Below, piece by piece: positions 20,891 through 30,100 of a stretch of 64,000 nt of DNA (positions are counted from its first letter, which is position 1; the number at the start of each line of letters is the position of its first letter). Origin of the DNA: Cristatella mucedo (taxonomy: Eukaryota > Bryozoa > Phylactolaemata > Cristatellidae); assembly GCA_009760855.2 (NCBI GenBank), contig WPIO01000155.1, forward strand, positions 299,501 to 363,500, in the 5' to 3' direction. Under the pieces are notes generated by a model. It worked only from the letters and a program-made list of their open reading frames with translations, searched no databases and was not told the origin of the DNA. Position numbers and translations under genes: made by a program.

Positions 20891-21046
20891 CTCTGTCTCG
20901 AGCGACGCCGAGTCGGCGGCGGCCTGAGCCGCGACGACGAGGAGTAGCAGAGCGACGCACAGCGACGACGCGCCGGTGCGACGCAGCCGCGCGGCGGCGG
21001 CGGCGCTGGGCGCTGCGAGCGCCACCAGCGGCCGCGGCGGCGTCAT
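20891..21046 (-). CDS. Possible first coding exon with signal peptide
   Basis: On the minus strand an ATG at 21046 opens a 52-codon frame that ends exactly at a consensus donor (GAG/GTGAGT, intron from 20890), leaving phase 0. The frame contains a basic segment (RLRR), then a hydrophobic core (SSLCVALLLLVVAAQA) followed by ADSASLETE, the layout of a secretory signal peptide with cleavage near AQA or AAA. The frame stays open upstream of the ATG and the start context is weak (C at -3), so the start is uncertain. No downstream exon was identified and no family is recognised. Confidence 0.35.
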
Positions 21047-21284
21047 CGGCTTGCTGCGCGACCCGCTCGGTTGGTGCACGGCGGGCGAGCGAACCGTCCG
21101 TTCGGCGGCGGCGGCGTCGGGCGTCGTCCTGGCGTCGCCGAGCGCAGCGCGACGACCGCGACATCGTGTCAGCGTCCGCCGATTGACGCGCTCGCGCGCG
21201 CGTGCGCGCCACGAGGCTGCCGAAAGCGGCTTCGCTTCCGGCGAGCGTCGAAGAGGCTAGTGCGAGCGTCGCGCCAGCAGCACC

Positions 21285-21430
21285 GCTGTGCATCAGCAGC
21301 AGCAGCAGCACCACCGGCGCAGCAGCGGCTGCAGGTGCGGCGCACCGGCGCAGCCGCCGAGGCACAGCAGCAGCCGCCCAGCGGCGCAGCAGCAGCAGCT
21401 GTCGCGGGCTGCAGCAGCAGCCGCGGCGCG
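21285..21430. repeat. CAG/GCA-rich low-complexity tract
   Basis: Interrupted CAG and GCN repeats that read polyglutamine, polyalanine or polyserine depending on frame. If the exon at 20891-21046 is real, this would lie in its 5' leader or promoter on the minus strand. Confidence 0.75.
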
Positions 21431-22866
21431 CGCGATCCTCTTCGTGGAGTCACGTACCTCTGCCCCTCGAGCGGTCGTGCGTGCGCGCGAGCGTGCGTGC
21501 GCACGACCTGGCTCTTCCGTTAGCGGCAGCGACTCCTCACACCGAGGACTCCTCAAAGTACGTCGCCTTCAAAGAAGCGCCCGCCAAGTCCACCGCTAGC
21601 CAGTGGTCGGCTCTAGCGCTCCGCGCTTTTTATATGCGAGATGCATTTGCCAAGCGCGTCCGGAGCGCGAGCGCGGCCGGCGATCGTTAGTGTTTGTTGA
21701 TATAGGCATAATTGTTAAGCGATGCCGCGTCGGGCAGAAGACCACTTAATTATTGCCGGCGTTTGTAAATCGACGCTTGAAGGACCCGCGTTCAAAGCGT
21801 TGCAGCACACCCACGGCCTTTGACGCTCGCTGGGAGCTCTCCGTCCGTCGCGGCGTCATCCTGACTGGCGGCGGCGGCGGGGCGGCGGCGGCGCGCGCGC
21901 CCGCTCAATTAGCGCCGCGGTCGGCCTCAGTGCGGCGAGCCTAATTTTGGATTCGCGTCGCTCTAAGAAGTGTTCTATTGGATTTCTCTCGCGAGGGGAA
22001 AAGAGGGAAGCGAGGAGCTTAAGAAAGCGCCGCCGCCGCCGCCGCAGCTCCGCAGTCACCTGCGCTCGTTGTTGTCTCCTCCTCGTCCTCCTACAGACGG
22101 TCAGCCGACGCAAGCGCGAGCGAGCCTAGCTTCCGACGCCGGCGAGCACGATGCGGACGAGCACGACGCGGAGGCGACGCCCCCGGATGCGAGGGAGCGC
22201 AGATGCGACTGCTACCGGAGCCGCTGCGCGCGCTGAACGCGCCGAGTCAAAGAACCGGCGCGTCTGCGCGGCGAGCGTGCGATTCGGAAGCGGAGCAGTT
22301 CCGGTCGCGGTCTCATCCGGACGTCCTCGGACGCGGAACAGCGGCGGCGGCGGCGGCGGCGGCGCGCGGCGGATAGCGATCATTCTCTCGCGGCTACGCT
22401 CGCGCGCGCGCGCGCGAGAACGATCGCGGCTGCTGCCGCCGCTTCTTCTTATATCCGGTGTGCTGACATGATCGATTTATAATTTCTCGTCTCGGCAAGG
22501 ATTTGTATTTCAACCATCCAAGTTTATACTTGAATATCAACGAGTATTTGCTTGCGTGGTAAGCTATCGCTCTTGCAGCGGTAACATTTCATAGCGCGAC
22601 GTCACGCTCTTTGGGAAATCTGGCATCGACACATAAGCGTGAAGGCCTAAACTCAAATCGAAGATCGCGGCTGATTGCAGGCCCAGTCAGCCGCCATGCT
22701 GGCGGGCGGATGGGGCGGCGCCACGCCCCCGGGAGGCGAGCGCCGAAAGGCGCGTTGGCTGAATCGATGTAATTTTTCTCACAGCGCGGAGGAGGAGAGG
22801 CAATAATTGACACCCATGCTGAAAATGATCGTGATGAAGAATGGGACTCGCAAGATCGACTCCCGC
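21431..22866. other. CpG-dense block, no confirmed gene
   Basis: Very GC-rich. It includes a CTCGCGCGCGCGCGCGAG run at about 22407-22425 (Z-DNA-prone) and a CTCTCGCGAGG element at about 21985. Frames are open by composition only. It plausibly contains promoter sequence for first exons in the block. Confidence 0.3.
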
Positions 22867-22944
22867 GCGTGAGAGTGAGCTCTCAGAGTGACGCGTGAGA
22901 GTGAGCTCTCAGAGTGACGCGTGAAAGTGAGCTCTCAGAGTGAC
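22867..22944. repeat. Three near-identical 26-bp tandem units
   Basis: Units start at 22867, 22893 and 22919. The first two are identical and the third differs by one base (GTGAAAG for GTGAGAG). Each unit contains TGAGAG-TGA-GCTCTCA, a small dyad. Confidence 0.95.
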
Positions 22945-23207
22945 ACGAGCGGGTTTCAGGCAGAGGCTTCAATACAGCTGCGTGCCACCCTCAAACAGTG
23001 TATGCTCTCGTGAAATCTTCCCGTAAGGGTGGCTCAAACGGCGCAGAAAGCATTTTTTAGGTGGCGGGAAACCCGTCGTTTCACACCCAGTCCTCCTCCG
23101 TGGCTCGCGATCGTCTGCGGTAGCTTCACGTTGCACTTCCGTCCGCTCTTTGAGGTCAGATGGCGCGCTGGAGGCTTCGAAACGGCACTGGAAAAAGGGC
23201 GTTTGTC

Positions 23208-23330
23208 GCATCGCTATAATAGCGAGCGGTAGTCGCAGCGCTATAACAGAAAACGGTAGTGGCAGCGCTACAACAGCAAATGGTAGTTCAGCGCTACGAC
23301 AGCGAGCGGTATTCGCAGCGCTATAACAAT
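23208..23330. repeat. About 27-bp minisatellite, 4-5 diverged units
   Basis: Units resemble GCAGCGCTATAACAGCGAGC plus GGTAGTC, with substitutions and one short unit. Confidence 0.85.
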
Positions 23331-24855
23331 GAATCATTAAACGTCCACCGGCTCCTCTACTCGATTCTTTGGCTTCCAGCTCTCAAATTCGTTCAGAGGT
23401 CAGAGGTCTAGATTTGGAGCATGATGATTGGAGAGTTTTCAAGTGCTTATCGTGATTAAATTTCAAGAGCATCTCAGCGTTTCGAGCTGGTTGCTTGCAA
23501 GTTTTTAATAGTGGCGCACTATAACGCCTTTGTTGCAGGCCTTCCAGTAGTTATTGAAAGACTGCTGCCCGTTGCTTGCTATTCTCGAAGCCACGGGAGG
23601 CGATTAAAAGTACAAAACCCGCCACTTTCGATAAGTGTGCAGCTGTTAGGCATGTACCCTTACATTTCACTGACGCTTTTGGCGTTCCGTCCTTGTTCAA
23701 AAGGTACATTCAAATTAAGGTTGCGAATTAAGAAATTAAGACGTGCGTAAGGATTGTCGGAAAATTTGCTGCCATTCAATAAGTTCAAACAGCTTGTGCA
23801 CGCTGCTCGGCAATGTCCCGCAGTCCGACTTACAGGTAACTCGGGCACTAAGCGCCCAGATCAGATAGGGCGACGCTTGAGAAAAATTTCGTCGCGCGCG
23901 CAGTAGCTGGACCTGCTGTCTCAATCTTACCGACTCGCCGCCCTCGTCGTCGGCTTCGCCTCCATCCAGATAATGTTGACTGGCCTCTCCGCGCGCATGC
24001 GCTTACGCGCACTGCGTGCGTTCGCGAAGCACGTAGCGTGCACGGGTGCCGGGCTGCGACCGCTTCATCCGTGGCCACAGACCGCAGACCTACGCTACAC
24101 GGAAAGTGGACGCTGACAAACTAGCGGAGAGCTGCCGCGGTCACGCTCGCTCTGGCAGCGTTCCAGCACGCCGACTCGGAGGCTCGTCGCAGCCAAAGCA
24201 CCCACCGCAAGGAAGCGCCCGTCGCCATTTCCCGGGCGACGGGCCAGGGAGAACGCAAACTGTTAGAATGCCACGGTCACCCTTCGAACGACCCTGGTGA
24301 GTGTACAGTCACGTGACGTTCTAGGCGTTCGGGAGTTTAAGATTTTCGGAGCTGAGTTCGGAGTTTAAGATTCACATTCTGAGGCGGCGAGCGATAAAGG
24401 CTGTGGCGGACAGGTTTCATTCTACCGGTAATTTCGCTAGCGAAGCCTGGCCACAAAGAAATCCCCTTGCTATCTTATGAACGCTCAGTTGGCAGAGCGA
24501 GTAGGAAGCCAGATGAGAAGGAAGTCTGCCGCCTAAACCTCCTACAAACCAGATGATCGTAGGAAGAATCGATTAGGTAAGAAGCAAGACTCGCCGTCTA
24601 AACCAGGCAGTTAGTGCGGCGCGTGGCGAAGCGATCGAGCCGCACTAACTGTGCAGCTTGGGTCGGACGAGTTCACTGGTCGCAGGGCATGCCGAAACCC
24701 TCAACTTCGCTCGCGCTCATTGCCCCCCCCCCGCGAGCTCCGAGCGCAGCGCGAGCCAGCCAAGCCGAGCTGCCAAGCGTCGGCGACGGAGGCGAGGCCA
24801 AGCATCGGCGAGAGGGGAGGAGCGAGCGGGGAGGAGTGAGCCAGCCGTCGTCATT
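23331..24855. other. No confirmed gene; donor-like sites
   Basis: A GTGAGT donor-like site at 24296 (+) closes an open frame ending MPRSPFERPW. A GTAAGA donor-like site at about 23931 (-) closes a short frame starting MEAKPTTRAAS. Both could be first exons but have no recognised product. An NRF1-like GCGCATGCGC is at 23993-24002. Confidence 0.25.
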
Positions 24856-24886
24856 GAGCTCGCGGCGCGATACGCGCCGCGAGCTC
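24856..24886. repeat. Perfect 14-bp palindrome
   Basis: GAGCTCGCGGCGCG and its exact complement are separated by ATA. All-GC stem apart from the ends; possible hairpin or cruciform. Confidence 0.9.
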
Positions 24887-24989
24887 GGCCGCGTTAGATT
24901 AAACGCCCTGCGCTCGCCCGGCTGCGCGGGTCACGCGTTCGATTCGCACAGCGAGTAACTCCTTGCAGTCCGACGAAAGCGAGGCGAAA

Positions 24990-25130
24990 GCGAGACCTGC
25001 TCCGCCGCCTCCCGGACCGCCGCCTCCTGCTCCGCTGCCACCAGCTCCGCCGCCTCCTGCTCCGCCGCCTCCTGCTCCGCCGCCTCCTGTTCCGCCGCCT
25101 CCTGCTCCGCCGCCTCACACTCCGCCGCCC
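24990..25130. repeat. 15-bp minisatellite, about nine units
   Basis: Units are CTGCTCCGCCGCCTC with few changes. They read Pro-Pro-Ala repeats on plus and Glu-Ala-Ala-Glu-Gln repeats on minus. The minus open frame continues into L2-A sequence, so it is not accepted as a gene. Confidence 0.9.
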
Positions 25131-25334
25131 GCTGAGAACGTCGCGTCAATGCGCAGAGCTGCGTTCGCTCAGGAGGCGGCCGCGGCGCTCTACGCTGTCG
25201 TTCTAGCGACGCGCCCCGCCCCGCCGCAACTCGAAATGCCGCCGCTTGCCCGCAGTGCCGTAGAAAGCACCTCCCCGTAACGCTGCCATGGCGAGAATGC
25301 CGCGTCGTTTGAAGTTCTCGTTCGATGGCTTGAG
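25131..25334. other. GC-rich, no confirmed gene
   Basis: Single-copy sequence between the 15-bp minisatellite and an antisense L2-A tail. The open frames spanning it are composition artefacts. Confidence 0.35.
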
Positions 25335-25445
25335 GATAGTAACGGTGCACTTGATATGGCGCCCTCGGAGAACTCCGTCTCTTTCTAGGCACTTTACATT
25401 TGCTACAAAGAAAGCACGTTCAAATGGCGGCAGACCGCCACTAGC
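25335..25445 (-). mobile_element. L2-A tail, antisense
   Basis: GCACTTGATATGGCGCCCTC, then GGAGAACTCCGTCTCTTTCT and AGGCACTTTACATTTGC, is the complement of the L2-A terminus. Only about 110 bases remain. Confidence 0.75.
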
Positions 25446-25696
25446 AAAGTCAGATCGCACGTTCGCAGAGGCAGAGACGACGTTCTCGCTGACGGTCAGC
25501 TACCGGCCGTTGCGAGCTGATTGACCAAGAGACCAAGTACAGTAGCGCGAGGAGCTCGCAAGCTTTGCATCTCGGACGTTCAAAACAGACTCGTGGCAGC
25601 TCCGAAGCCTTTTAATCGCACTATCGACCAGGCCCTTGGTTCAATCCTTGCAGCGAGCAATGAAGATCTCTTGCTGTAACCTTTTTGTAGTCAGCC

Positions 25697-25770
25697 CTCG
25701 GGTCTTGGGCAGCGGCTAAGGTATTCGCTCTAAACGATCCGCGTCGTGGGTTCGAGTCCTGCGGGCAGGC
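25697..25770 (+). mobile_element. tRNA-like SINE head
   Basis: TCTTGGGCAGCGGCTAAGG resembles an A box region and GTCGTGGGTTCGAGTCCTGC is a good B box. It runs straight into AATGT repeats that belong to the antisense L2-B tail at 25771, so the two elements abut. Confidence 0.5.
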
Positions 25771-26020
25771 AATGTAATGCAATGTAATGTAATATAATGT
25801 AATGTAATGCAATGTAATGTATCTCCGTCAGTAACTCCACAAAGTCATAAAAATCGCGTGGGTGTTACGCACTTTAGTTTTGTGTAGCGCACTCACAGCC
25901 TAAGTGGCTTTCGGTACGCATTCGGTAGCCAACAGACTTCGTCTCACGCAACAAAGAGAAAGTGGGAAGCCGAGCAGAGTCAGTAGAGCAGTTGAGGTAG
26001 TGAGTAGCATGGAAATCCTT
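25771..26020 (-). mobile_element. L2-B LINE 3' end, antisense
   Basis: L2-B is a second L2/CR1-type family. On the minus strand its 3' end reads through CTATGCTTCCCACTTTCTC-like sequence, TACCGAATGCGTACCGAAAG, and GTGGAGTTACTGACGGAGAT, then TTACATT repeats. Only the 3' UTR is left. Sister copies lie at 35445, 37425, 42350, 42960-44202, 49790, 61008, 62150 and 62935. Confidence 0.8.
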
Positions 26021-26703
26021 TGTAAGCCACTCCAAAAAGCGGCGCGATGGCCACGCGGGATCATCTGCTGCCACGTAAACGACACCAGAGCGGCCTTCAC
26101 ATTTAACCTCTACCTGGCCGCAGGTAGCGCCAGGAGTTAGCGCCAGCTCGCTCGCTCGCTCGCGGGGAGCCGTCCGACGATCGCCTGCGCCGGACAAGGT
26201 GAAGGCCGCATAGCCAGCGGCGGGGCGCTGCGACGGGGCAAGGCGGGAAACTGTCAGCGCCGGGCGACGACGACTGCCGGCGCACGTCGCGCTATCGATT
26301 GCGATTGTCGATTGCGTCTGCGGTCCAGCCGCGAAACTTGCTACCGACTTCGATGATACCGCCTCCGCCCGGCAGACACCCGCCGCGTGCGAAACGCGCG
26401 CGCGGCTGCGACCGAAGCGACGTCGACGGAGCGGCCGCGAGGGCCAGTTGCACTTGCACCCGGGATCCGCCGCGCGGCGGGCGACACTGACGCCGCTCGT
26501 GCGGCGCGACCGTCGCCCGTGGCGCGTCCGCTAATAGTCCGCCTGGGCGGCCATTATTGGCTGGCCGCGGTAATTTCCGCCGCGAGCCGAGCCCTGGGCG
26601 GCGTCGCCGTCGTCATCGACGGGGCGAGCGTCCTTGTTCACCCACAATCACTCGCTCCGCCGGAGCTTCGCGGCTAGTCTCGCCGACGCCGGCGGCGGTT
26701 GCT
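26021..26703. other. CpG-rich 5' flank of the 26899 exon candidate
   Basis: GC-rich sequence with (GCTC)n near 26148. It may be promoter or leader for the exon at 26899-27000. No other feature was recognised. Confidence 0.3.
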
Positions 26704-26757
26704 CCGCTCTGCGAACTGGTGACTTCCGCTCTGCGAACTGGTGACTTCCGCTCTGCG
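26704..26757. repeat. 22-bp tandem duplication
   Basis: CCGCTCTGCGAACTGGTGAC plus TT occurs twice in tandem and begins a third time. It lies in the presumed leader of the 26899 exon. Confidence 0.9.
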
Positions 26758-26898
26758 CAGCAGCGGCTGCGGCGGGTCAGTTGAACTTTGCAGGACTCGC
26801 AGCCGCCGCCACCATCGCAACCGCAGAATTTTTTGCAAGCTCAGAGTTGTCCATGTCTTCGTGCTAGACAGGCAGGATAAAATTAAAGAAAGGAAAAG

Positions 26899-27000
26899 AT
26901 GGCTGACTATTACGACCCTCAGCTGCGAGGCGCTTCTCGTGCAGCGGCTGCAGATAACCTCTCCGCCGGCGAGCGGGTCGGGCCGGAAAATGCGGGATCG
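26899..27000 (+). CDS. Probable first coding exon, unknown gene
   Basis: An ATG at 26899 lies in a strong context (AAAAGATGGC, A at -3 and G at +4) and is preceded by an in-frame TAA at 26884. The frame runs 34 codons (MADYYDPQLRGASR, then AAAADNLSAGERVGPENAGS) and ends exactly at GGATCG/GTGAGT, a consensus donor, in phase 0. An acceptor-like CTTCGTGCTAGACAG at about 26871 could make this the second exon. A strong acceptor (GTTGTTCTTTTCAG) follows at 27452, but its best open frame is not in phase 0. The CpG-rich setting suits a promoter-proximal exon. No family is recognised. Confidence 0.45.
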
Positions 27001-27683
27001 GTGAGTCACGTGGGTCGGAAGGTCGGCATAAGCCACAAGCAGAACCAATAGACCAGGAGAACTAACAGACGCAGCTATGGGTTGTTATGTGCGTTGCGAT
27101 TCGTGCACGAGATTGGGATTCGGATGCAGGAGCGGCGGCTGCATCTCGATCTCCGTCCGGGTGCGCGACACTTTCAAGGTCGAGTACTTTCTTCGAAATC
27201 TCCTCGGCTGAGCTCTTCGCAAAATCTCAAAGCAAATCCGTGCTATTTTCACCGATATTGCTACTTTAACTGTTCGCTTTACCAGGCGTGACGCTCGTCG
27301 GGCCATTTTAAAACTGCCTCAGTTATTTGTAATTACCTTTGTAGCAACTCAAAAAAAATGTTCCCAACTCTCCGGGTTAATGTCGCCACTTACAATGAGT
27401 TTGCAAATGTAAGTCTCCTCCACCAAAGATGCAGTGGTTGTTCTTTTCAGCCGTCTCCGCGACCCATTTTGGCTACGGCACTTTGTATCTGCGAGCTTCG
27501 AGTGCGCCTCTGCGGCGAGATCCAGTTACTACGTTAGTAGCCAGGAGTCCTACTACCCGCTGGGTGGCCCTGGGGGGCCGCTGGGTGGCCCTCAGGGAGC
27601 TCTTGCTTTCTGTGGCATCCACGCCTACGGGTGATTCCTTGCTTGCTGCATGCATCTCTTCTTATTGATTCCCCGGAGACAAG
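27001..27683 (+). other. Possible intron and unassigned sequence
   Basis: The segment starts with GTGAGT and contains a strong acceptor ending at 27452. After it an open frame reads SSYYVSSQESYYPLGG to a stop near 27634. The reading phases do not join simply with the upstream exon. GGTGGCCCTGG-type duplications lie at 27560-27595. Confidence 0.25.
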
Positions 27684-27740
27684 TTGTAAAGTGCCTGAAC
27701 ATTGATTCGATTTTTGTTAGGGTGCTAAAGAATGTACTTG
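27684..27740 (+). mobile_element. Possible SINE1 tail fragment
   Basis: GTTGTAAAGTGCCTGAACAT ... GTTAGGGTGCTAAAG resembles the SINE1 or L2-A terminus. Too short to assign firmly. Confidence 0.3.
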
Positions 27741-27969
27741 CTGTGATTACTATTTCCCCTTAAAAAAAAATAATCGCCCCACTGGCCGCCGATGCAGACA
27801 GCGCGGCTTTAGCAGCTGCCCGATCTTAGCATGAAGGCAAGGCACTTCACGGCCACGGTCGACTGCTCGCACACTGCGGTGGGTGATTAAGTATTTCTCA
27901 ATTTAAGCGGGAGAGATAGCTGCTTATCCGGCCCTTCTGCCACTAGATAAACGAGGCTGCTTATTCAGC

Positions 27970-28205
27970 TTAATAATAATGCAATTTTATAGAGCATTCT
28001 CAGAGAACTCAATCTCTTTTTTGGCGCTTTACATTTGCTGCAAAGAAGCACGATAGAAGGATTAGTGGTAGCATGCTGAATAAACAAAAGGAATGACACG
28101 GTTAGGGGTGACAAGCACAGGGTCAGCATTCTAGTTTTGTTAGTGGCAGCATGCACAGTGTCAGCGCGAATAAGCACATTAAGAACAAATTAAGAATCAA
28201 GATGC
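27970..28205 (-). mobile_element. L2-A LINE 3' UTR and tail, antisense
   Basis: AATAATAATGCA, the tail complement (GGCGCTTTACATTTGCTGCA) and the 3' UTR with CAGGGTCAGCATT and GGCAGCATGCACAGTGTCAG. Confidence 0.9.
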
Positions 28206-28949
28206 CCCCATGTCTGGCTTACAGGTCACTTCCCTGGCTTGCACCAGCATACTAATGCGACCTCCTTGATACAGTAGTGAGCTGTCGCACAGCCTGCTCT
28301 TCAGCATCTTGTCTCACCCTGCATCCAGTCAGCCGCGCCTTGCACTCAGCTGAAATCCTCGGGCGATTGAGCCGTCCGCTTGTATTGACCTTACATCTCT
28401 CAGGTCCAAGCTCAAGACGCACCAGTTCAGGTCATCTTTCTATTCGTCCCAGTGAGCTTGGTTACCCGTTCCTCGGGTTTTTGCCTGAGCTCACCTGTGC
28501 ACGATTAAGTGCATGCTGGTCGCTAGAGATCCAACATAGCAGCGGCCGTGAATATCTTCATTTCTGCTTTCGCCATAGCACGGTACTCTTCTGCTTTTAC
28601 ATGCTTGGTACTGTGCAAGTCTACCAAAACCTTAAGTAGTGATGACTTTGTCGTGAGTTTCAAAGCACCTGGATTGGGATTTTATATGATTTGTTTAAGT
28701 TCATTTTGTAGGGCATTCAAACGAACTAAGGCGATTCTTAAAAAAAGTGGGAAATGCAGGAGTGACAGCACAATGTCTTGCCAAAGAAGTACCAAGCTCG
28801 CTACCTTGCTCTCTTTATTCTCTCTCTTCCGGCCAAACCGAACCTATTTGTCGTACTTCCTGATTTCGCAAGCAATGTACACCAGCTCTTCTTAATCAAA
28901 CCGCTTAGCTGTGCCTTGAAAAACCTCAAATCCTTTGAAGACCTTTCTT
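28206..28949. other. Unassigned, possibly old LINE
   Basis: A short plus-strand segment (SKLKTHQFR near 28390-28430) resembles the C-terminal end of L2/CR1 reverse transcriptases, so part of this may be an ancient LINE. Otherwise nothing is recognised. Confidence 0.3.
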
Positions 28950-29090
28950 AATTCATTTGTATAGCACCCTAAGAGAACATACACTATATTCAGGCGCTTC
29001 ACAGAAGCCACGGTGCTCGAGTCCACGACCTCGGTCAGACCTTGGTCGGGGCCACAACCTTAACGACTGGGCCAAACCAGTGCGGTGCCA
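28950..29090 (-). mobile_element. SINE1
   Basis: On minus the head (CACTGGTTTGGCCCAGTCG, GTCGTGGACTCGAGCACC) joins the L2-like tail (GTGAAGCGCCTGAATATAG ... TAGGGTGCTATACAAATG). Confidence 0.75.
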
Positions 29091-30035
29091 TCAGCTCACA
29101 TGCTCTAAATGCCCGGAACTTATTACCTACTACCTCCACTACATCTGATTTGGCGACATTTTGGTACGGACATGTAAACAACTCAATTCACCATCCAGGA
29201 GGCATTTTTTTTTAAAACATTTCGAAACAAACCAACGATTAATGCAGTCCATCACTGGTTTTAAAATAGTTGCTCTTAAACTCAAGCTTTGAATTTAAAG
29301 CATTGCAATACTTCTAAGTAGTCCAATAGTTGTTTGCTGAATGACAGGCGATTGTTTGCATTAGATCGTGGCCAAATCCGTAGCCGTGATAAATATACCA
29401 ACGATGGATCAGGATTTTTCGAAGGTAAAAGCAGGCATATGGCAGCGCAGCCTTGTACCTAAGGACAAGGCACACAATATATTAGGATCAGTCGCACATT
29501 CAACAGTGGCCTGAAGTGAGCATGCTATACCTGCCTATCAATGCGATTGTTCAAGGACCGCATATTAGAACAAAAGCCAGTGCGAAATACACCGCGCACC
29601 GTGAAAATAGCTTATGCTAACGGCGATGCTTCCACCACGGCAGCTCTTGGTAGGGCGTGCCTGCATCACGGCCCGGCCAGAGTCTCAGCGCCTCCACATA
29701 CGTCAGCAATTCTACTGCTGCAGCTACTGCTATCGTAGCCAGTCACCAAGGCAGCGGCAAAGCTGCTCACGGGTGGACGCTGCCTCCCCGGAGACGTCCA
29801 GTGCAGCTTGTTCATTAATAAACGTACAATAAGTGATCAGCATCTGTGCCCAATAGTGTAGACGGCACGCGACGCTCACACAGCAGCGATCCAGTAGCTA
29901 CGAGGCAGTCCGACATTCGAGTGGCATTGTCTGACAGAGTGGAATTGCACTGCCGTATGCAGCCTTGATGGCTGGAGGTACGATGGCTGGAGGAACAGAC
30001 GACAATACGATGCGTGTTGCCAGCAGCAACAAGAA
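29091..30035 (-). other. 3' flank of CRIPT, probable 3' UTR
   Basis: On the minus strand this follows the CRIPT stop codon and should include its 3' UTR. No canonical AATAAA was seen near the stop on that strand. A plus-strand AATAAA occurs at about 29816, which could end an unidentified plus-strand transcript. Confidence 0.4.
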
Positions 30036-30100
30036 CTAGACCGATGTTTGGCGATAGCTTTTGACATCGATGATCTTTTTTCCGCACATAGCACAGATAC
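30036..30100 (-). CDS. CRIPT: CRIPT exon 5 (terminal coding)
   Basis: 65 nt from TTTTGGACAG/GT to the TAG stop at 30038-30036. It encodes GICAMCGKKIIDVKSYRQ and ends TSV, giving the last CxxC pair and the type I PDZ-binding C-terminus. Confidence 0.95.

Noticed and set aside
20747-21690. Long Arg/Ala/Gln-rich frames on both strands
   Set aside because: Composition effect of CpG-rich and CAG-rich DNA; only the donor-bounded signal-peptide segment was kept as a low-confidence exon.
24931-25392. Minus-strand 153-codon frame with Glu-Ala-Ala-Glu-Gln repeats
   Set aside because: It consists of the 15-bp minisatellite and continues into an antisense L2-A tail.
28277-28639. 120-codon plus-strand frame
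   Set aside because: Not recognisable; a short internal part in another frame resembles the end of an L2-type ORF, so an old LINE is more likely.
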